In this document: positions 60,494 to 64,000 of the stretch, in pieces
Layout: every line of letters begins with the position of its first letter
How positions within the stretch are numbered: position 1 is the stretch's first letter
NCBI RefSeq assembly: GCF_048820915.1
Contig: NZ_JBMERR010000004.1
Span: forward strand, 157,182 to 221,181
Length of the DNA: 64,000 nt
Direction: 5' to 3'
Source: Cribrihabitans_A pelagius
GTDB lineage: Bacteria > Pseudomonadota > Alphaproteobacteria > Rhodobacterales > Rhodobacteraceae
Position numbers and translations under genes: made by a program
The notes under the pieces: generated by a model
What the model saw: only the letters and a program-made list of their open reading frames with translations
Databases searched by the model: none
Told to the model about the DNA's origin: nothing

Positions 60494-61099
60494 ATGTTCT
60501 ACCGCCCCGAGGACGGCCACGGCCTGACCCACAACCCGTTCAATGCCATAGTCACACCGCGTCCGATCGGCTGGATCTCGACCCGCTCAGCCGCGGGCAT
60601 CAACAACCTCGCGCCCTATTCCTTCTTCAACGCGGTTGCCTACACGCCGCCGCAGGTGATGTTCGCCTCCACCAGCGCCAAACCGGACCAGCCGGGCACC
60701 AAGGACAGCGTCGCCAACATCGAGGAAACCGGCGTGTTCTGCGTCAACGTGGTGTCCTATGCCCTGCGCGATGCAATGAACGCAACCTCCGGCCCGCTGG
60801 CTAAGGAGACGGACGAGTTTCTGCACGCGGGGCTCGAGCCGGTCGAGTGCGAAACCATCGCCTGCGCCCGTGTTGCCACTGCTCCGGCGGCGCTGGAATG
60901 CCGGCTGACCCAGGTCGTGACCCTGCCGGGCGAGGCCAACCGCGTGGTTTTTGGTGAAGTCACCGGCGTGCACATGCGCGACGAGTGCCTGAAAGACGGC
61001 CAGTTCGACGTCACTACATTCCAGCCGCTGGCGCGGCTCGGCTACCGTGACTACTCGGTCGTGCGCGAGCTGTTCCCGCTCGCCCGTCCCGGCGACTGA
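60494..61099 (+). CDS. Flavin reductase-like (FMN-binding) protein
   Basis: A 201-residue protein of the flavin reductase-like FMN-binding split-barrel family. Signature segments are FNAIVTPRPIGWISTRSAAG, NLAPYSFFNAVAYTPPQVMF and KDSVANIEETGVFCVNVVSY. Several in-frame ATGs exist; 60494 is favoured because GGAG lies 6 bases upstream and the family starts near FYRPEDG. The partner is unknown. A hexapeptide acetyltransferase gene follows after 9 bases. Confidence 0.9.
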   Translation: MFYRPEDGHGLTHNPFNAIVTPRPIGWISTRSAAGINNLAPYSFFNAVAYTPPQVMFASTSAKPDQPGTKDSVANIEETGVFCVNVVSYALRDAMNATSGPLAKETDEFLHAGLEPVECETIACARVATAPAALECRLTQVVTLPGEANRVVFGEVTGVHMRDECLKDGQFDVTTFQPLARLGYRDYSVVRELFPLARPGD

Positions 61100-61108
61100 G
61101 GCCCCGCG

Positions 61109-61750
61109 ATGCCGCTGCCCGATCCCTCCCTGAAAAACCCGGTGATCCTGCCGGACGGCACGCCGCACGCGGGCACCGTGATGCTATCCGAAGTGCTGGA
61201 CCATCCCAATTTCCAGGTTGGCGCCTACAGCTACGCCTCGGATTTCGACCCGCCGCAGGATTGGGCGCAGCACCTTGCGCCTTATCTCTTCCCCGGCGCG
61301 CGGGAGCGGCTGGTGATCGGCCGCTTCTGTCAGATCGCCGACGGGGTGCGCTTCATCACCGCTTCGGCGAACCACGCGCAGGAGGGGCTGAGCTGCTACC
61401 CCTTCCCGGTGTTCGACCCGGGCCAGCTGGCGGGCTTCCAGCCCGACACCCGCGATACCGTGGTGGGCAACGACGTCTGGATCGGCTACGGCGCGCTGAT
61501 CCTGCCCGGCGCGCGGATCGGCGACGGCGCCATCATCGGCGCAGGCGCCGTGGTGCGCGGCACGGTGCCGCCCTTTGCCATCGTCACCGGCAACCCCGGC
61601 ACGGCGCACAGCTTCCGCTTTTCGAAACCGCAGATCGCCCGGCTGCTGGCGCTCAAGTGGTGGGACTGGCCGCCCGAACTGATCGCCCGCGCCGAACCGG
61701 CGCTGCTGTCCGGCGACCTCGACATGCTGGAAACCCTCGCCCCCGACTGA
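61109..61750 (+). CDS. Xenobiotic/CatB-type hexapeptide acetyltransferase
   Basis: A 213-residue left-handed beta-helix acetyltransferase. GRFCQIADGVRFITASANHA carries the catalytic His of the CatB/Vat family. The hexapeptide repeats run through VVGNDVWIGYGALILPGARI, GDGAIIGAGAVVRGTVP and FAIVTGNPG. The C-terminal WWDWPPELI block is typical. Family members acetylate chloramphenicol or streptogramins, but many chromosomal copies have other substrates, so resistance should not be assumed. It is probably co-transcribed with the flavin reductase gene. Confidence 0.9.
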   Translation: MPLPDPSLKNPVILPDGTPHAGTVMLSEVLDHPNFQVGAYSYASDFDPPQDWAQHLAPYLFPGARERLVIGRFCQIADGVRFITASANHAQEGLSCYPFPVFDPGQLAGFQPDTRDTVVGNDVWIGYGALILPGARIGDGAIIGAGAVVRGTVPPFAIVTGNPGTAHSFRFSKPQIARLLALKWWDWPPELIARAEPALLSGDLDMLETLAPD

Positions 61751-61989
61751 GCCCGGCGCGGAGGAGCCCTTGCTGGTCCGGAGCCGCCGCCGCCTGAGAC
61801 CGGACGGCCGCGCGGGCAGCGCCGGGACAAGGCAAATCGCCGAGGAGCCCCGCCGCGGCGTGGAGTCGGCTATTTGCCTTGGCGCGGGGCGGGCCGGGCG
61901 GCAGGCACGGATCAGCGGATGGCGGATGCGGGCCAGCATTTGCTGGTCTGGTGAGCCCGAGCCCCCTTCCCCGTTCCGGTTTCCCATAA

Positions 61990-62019
61990 GAAAACCCGCA
62001 GATCGCCAGATCCGCGGGC
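61990..62019 (-). terminator. Terminator of the SulP gene
   Basis: On the minus strand CCCGCGGATC / GATCTGCGGG (61996-62005 with 62010-62019, one mismatch) is followed by TTTTC, 23 bases after the SulP stop. Confidence 0.75.
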
Positions 62020-62041
62020 CTCCTCATCTTCTCGTCCCGGC

Positions 62042-63652
62042 TCAGTGGCCGCCGAGAATCCCGGTCTTGACAGAGTAGTCCACCGCAACTTCATACTCCG
62101 GGTCGTCATCACTATCGACCATCAGATGCCCCGCCTTGGTCAACAGTTGGTGGCAATCGCGGCTCAGGTGGCGCAGCATCAGCGCCTTGCCCGCGGCCTC
62201 GTATTTGCCGGCCAGCGCCTCGATCGCCTGCAGCGCCGACTGATCCACCACCCGGCTGCGCGCGAAATCCACGATCACCCGCTCCGGGTCGCCTGCCACG
62301 TCGAACAGCTCGATGAAGCCGTCGGTGGAGCCGAAGAACAGCGGGCCTTCGATCTCATAGACCTTGGCGCCCTTGTCGGTGGCCGACTCCCGCGTGGTCG
62401 CGTGAATGCGGCGGGCGTTGTTCCAGGCATAAGCGAGCGCCGAGACGATGACGCCGACGACCACCGCAATCGCGAGGTCGGTCATCACCGTGACCACGGT
62501 CACCAGCACGATCACGAAGGCGTCCATCGGCGGCACCTTGGTCATGATCTTGAGCGAGTTCCAGGCGAAGGTGCCGATCACCACCATGAACATCACCCCC
62601 ACCAGGGCCGCGAGCGGGATCTGCTCGATCAGCGGCGAAGCGGCGACGATGAAGAGCAAGAGGAACAGCGCCGCCGCAATGCCCGCGATCCGTGTCCGGC
62701 CGCCCGATTTCACGTTGATCATCGACTGCCCGATCATCGCGCAGCCCCCCATGCCGCCGAAGAAGCCGGTCACCACATTGGCCGCACCCTGCGCGATGCA
62801 TTCTTGGCTGGCGCCGCCGCGCTTGCCGGTGATCTCGCCCACCAGGTTCAGGGTCAGCAGGCTCTCGATCAGCCCAATCGCAGCCAGGATCACTGCATAG
62901 GGCAGGATGATCTGGAAGGTCTCCCAGTTGAGCGGCACCAGCGGGATGTGGAAGGCCGGCAGCCCGCCCTCGATCGAGGCCATGTCGCCAACCCGCGGCA
63001 CATCCAGCCCCAGCCCGATCACCAGCACCGCAACGATGCCGATCCCTGCGAGCGGCGCCGGGATCGCCGATGTGATCTTCGGCATGCCCCAGATGATCAC
63101 CATGGTCAGCGCCACCAGCCCCAGCATCAGCAGCATCGAGCCGCCCTGCAGCCATTCCGCCCCGCCCGAGCCCGGCACCTTGAACTGGGTGAGCTGGGCA
63201 AGGAAGATCACGATCGCGAGCCCGTTCACGAACCCCAGCATCACCGGATGCGGCACCAGGCGGATGAACTTGCCCCAATGCATCACGCCCGCGATCACCT
63301 GCAGGATGCCCATCAGCACCACGGTGGCAAACAGGTACTCGACCCCGTGCTGCGCCACAAGCGCCACCATCACCACGGCCAGCGCCCCGGTCGCGCCCGA
63401 AATCATCCCGGGCCGGCCGCCGAACACCGCGGTGATCAGCCCCACGAGGAAGGCCGCGTACAGCCCGACCAGCGGGTGCACCCCGGCGACAAAGGCAAAG
63501 GCCACCGCCTCCGGCACCAGCGCCAGCGCGACCGTGAGGCCGGATAGCAATTCGGTGCGCACACGGGCCGCGGTAAAGCCCTCGTCCTGCATGATGGAGA
63601 GGTTGGGCGGGGAAATCTGCTTGGCCAGCAAAGCCATGGCTGCGCGTCTCAT
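62042..63652 (-). CDS. SulP family anion transporter with STAS domain
   Basis: A 536-residue SLC26/SulP transporter. The membrane domain (about 30-415) begins ELLSGLTVALALVPEAVAFA and contains GFFGGMGGCAMIGQSMINVKSGGRTR, shown here as two blocks of the family signature. The C-terminal STAS domain (about 430-536) has VYEIEGPLFFGSTDGFIELF and VIVDFARSRVVDQSALQAIE. It probably takes up sulfate or bicarbonate; the substrate cannot be decided. Starts at 63652 and 63637 are both possible. An IS5-family element is inserted about 170 bases upstream. Confidence 0.9.
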   Translation of the reverse strand: MRRAAMALLAKQISPPNLSIMQDEGFTAARVRTELLSGLTVALALVPEAVAFAFVAGVHPLVGLYAAFLVGLITAVFGGRPGMISGATGALAVVMVALVAQHGVEYLFATVVLMGILQVIAGVMHWGKFIRLVPHPVMLGFVNGLAIVIFLAQLTQFKVPGSGGAEWLQGGSMLLMLGLVALTMVIIWGMPKITSAIPAPLAGIGIVAVLVIGLGLDVPRVGDMASIEGGLPAFHIPLVPLNWETFQIILPYAVILAAIGLIESLLTLNLVGEITGKRGGASQECIAQGAANVVTGFFGGMGGCAMIGQSMINVKSGGRTRIAGIAAALFLLLFIVAASPLIEQIPLAALVGVMFMVVIGTFAWNSLKIMTKVPPMDAFVIVLVTVVTVMTDLAIAVVVGVIVSALAYAWNNARRIHATTRESATDKGAKVYEIEGPLFFGSTDGFIELFDVAGDPERVIVDFARSRVVDQSALQAIEALAGKYEAAGKALMLRHLSRDCHQLLTKAGHLMVDSDDDPEYEVAVDYSVKTGILGGH

Positions 63653-63774
63653 TCGGGGTACCTGTGCTCGGGAGGAGGAGTGTTCGCTGCCCCGCCCCTA
63701 GCGGAAATGCGCCGAAGGAGCAAGCCGGAGGGTGTCTGCGGCACCTCCGTCGCGTCGAAGCAGAAGCGCAAAGG

Positions 63775-63792
63775 ATTTGCAAAAATTTGCAA
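63775..63792. promoter_or_regulatory. Direct repeats of ATTTGCAA upstream of SulP
   Basis: ATTTGCAA at 63775-63782 and 63785-63792, spaced exactly ten bases apart (one helical turn), in the 171-base interval between the SulP start and the insertion sequence. This is a candidate operator; the regulator is unknown. Confidence 0.4.
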
Positions 63793-63823
63793 GTACAACC
63801 CGACTCGCGACATGGTTGCTTTA

Positions 63824-64000
63824 GGCTCAGGACCCATTGATTTCCGTTTGGCCGCGTGATTCACGGTGCTCAAAACGAGCGGTGAACATGTCTGACCTTT
63901 TCTGGCTGAGCGACGAGCAGATGGCCCGTCTGAAACCCTTCTTCCCAAAGTCCCACGGGAAGCCTCGCGTTGACGACCGTCGGGTCTTGAGTGGGATTAT
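63824..64000 (+). mobile_element. Left end of an IS5-family insertion sequence
   Basis: The sequence beginning GGCTCAGGACCCATTGATTT at about 63824, preceded by TA, resembles the inverted-repeat end of IS5-family (IS427-like) elements. The transposase start follows 64 bases in. The right end lies outside the window, so neither the size nor the target duplication can be confirmed. Confidence 0.75.
63888..64000 (+). CDS. IS5-family transposase, N-terminal fragment
   Basis: The ATG at 63888 starts a frame reading SDLFWLSDEQMARLKPFFP and then GKPRVDDRRVLSGI, cut by the window end. This is the standard N-terminus of IS5-family DDE transposases (LSDEQ...L.P.LP...GRPR.DDR.VL.GI). Only 37 residues are visible, so catalytic residues cannot be checked. 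Confidence 0.85.
   Translation, partial: MSDLFWLSDEQMARLKPFFPKSHGKPRVDDRRVLSGI

Noticed and set aside
61109..61750. Antibiotic-resistance acetyltransferase
   Set aside because: The CatB-like fold alone does not show chloramphenicol activity; the chromosomal context with a flavin reductase gives no resistance-island signs.
62045..63547. Plus-strand His/Asp/Gln-rich open frame opposite SulP
   Set aside because: It looks metal-binding at first sight, but the histidines are the antisense of Met/Val codons in membrane helices.

Overview
The window looks like a chromosomal segment of a marine Rhodobacterales (Roseobacter-group) alphaproteobacterium, perhaps near Leisingera, Phaeobacter or Ruegeria. 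The clues are very high GC, the aerobic B12 pathway, a two-domain FolB, a glyQ-DUF6446-glyS block, tandem AsnC/Lrp genes facing ilvC, an aa3 oxidase and short intergenic repeats of a kind I associate with this group. The genus is inference.

Region 1 (1-10.5 kb) is cobalamin biosynthesis: the end of cobG, then cobH, I, J, (K on the opposite strand), L, E, M, B, A and a DUF1636 gene, nearly all joined by ATGA stop/start overlaps. A cobalamin riboswitch then precedes the predicted cobalt transporter cbtB-cbtA. After a terminator come a secreted His-rich protein and cobF. The genes cover the corrin-ring steps from uroporphyrinogen III to cobyrinic acid a,c-diamide, plus probable cobalt supply.

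Region 2 (10.5-15.4 kb) is a decay zone. It holds an intact CHAD protein, a frameshifted LysR remnant, a DUF3883 gene that appears internally shortened, and a frameshifted, deleted and 3'-truncated PhoX phosphatase. tRNA-Ser(TGA) follows.

Region 3 (16-29 kb) is mostly housekeeping: SPOR lipoprotein, DD-carboxypeptidase, tmk, holB, tatD and an MBL-fold hydrolase in a tight row; then an AEC transporter, a DadA-like oxidase, tRNA-Leu(GAG), a secreted peptidoglycan-binding/FG-GAP protein, lipB, and a PAS plus alpha/beta-hydrolase protein whose catalytic residues are lost.

Region 4 (29-44 kb) has a HIT protein, ctaD with a plausible FNR-type box and promoter, DUF2244, a GatB/YqeY protein, carA, a membrane glycosyltransferase preceded by three exactly spaced CtrA half-sites, a GntR regulator, a HAD phosphatase, a UbiH-like hydroxylase, an aminotransferase, two Lrp/AsnC regulators, ilvC and an EamA transporter.

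Region 5 (44-64 kb) has glmM, folP-folB, a cell-wall hydrolase, ppdK, the glycyl-tRNA synthetase operon, a SPOR/peptidoglycan-binding pseudoprotease, an SDR-DUF1178 pair, EcsC, GNAT, a flavin reductase, a hexapeptide acetyltransferase and SulP. The left end of an IS5-family insertion sequence starts near 63.82 kb and runs off the window.

No CRISPR array, phage or clear defence system was seen. The best leads are the His-rich protein beside CbtAB, the CtrA array before a glycosyltransferase with a possible c-di-GMP-binding domain, two degenerate-enzyme proteins, the FolB C-terminal domain and the terminator-linked repeat family.
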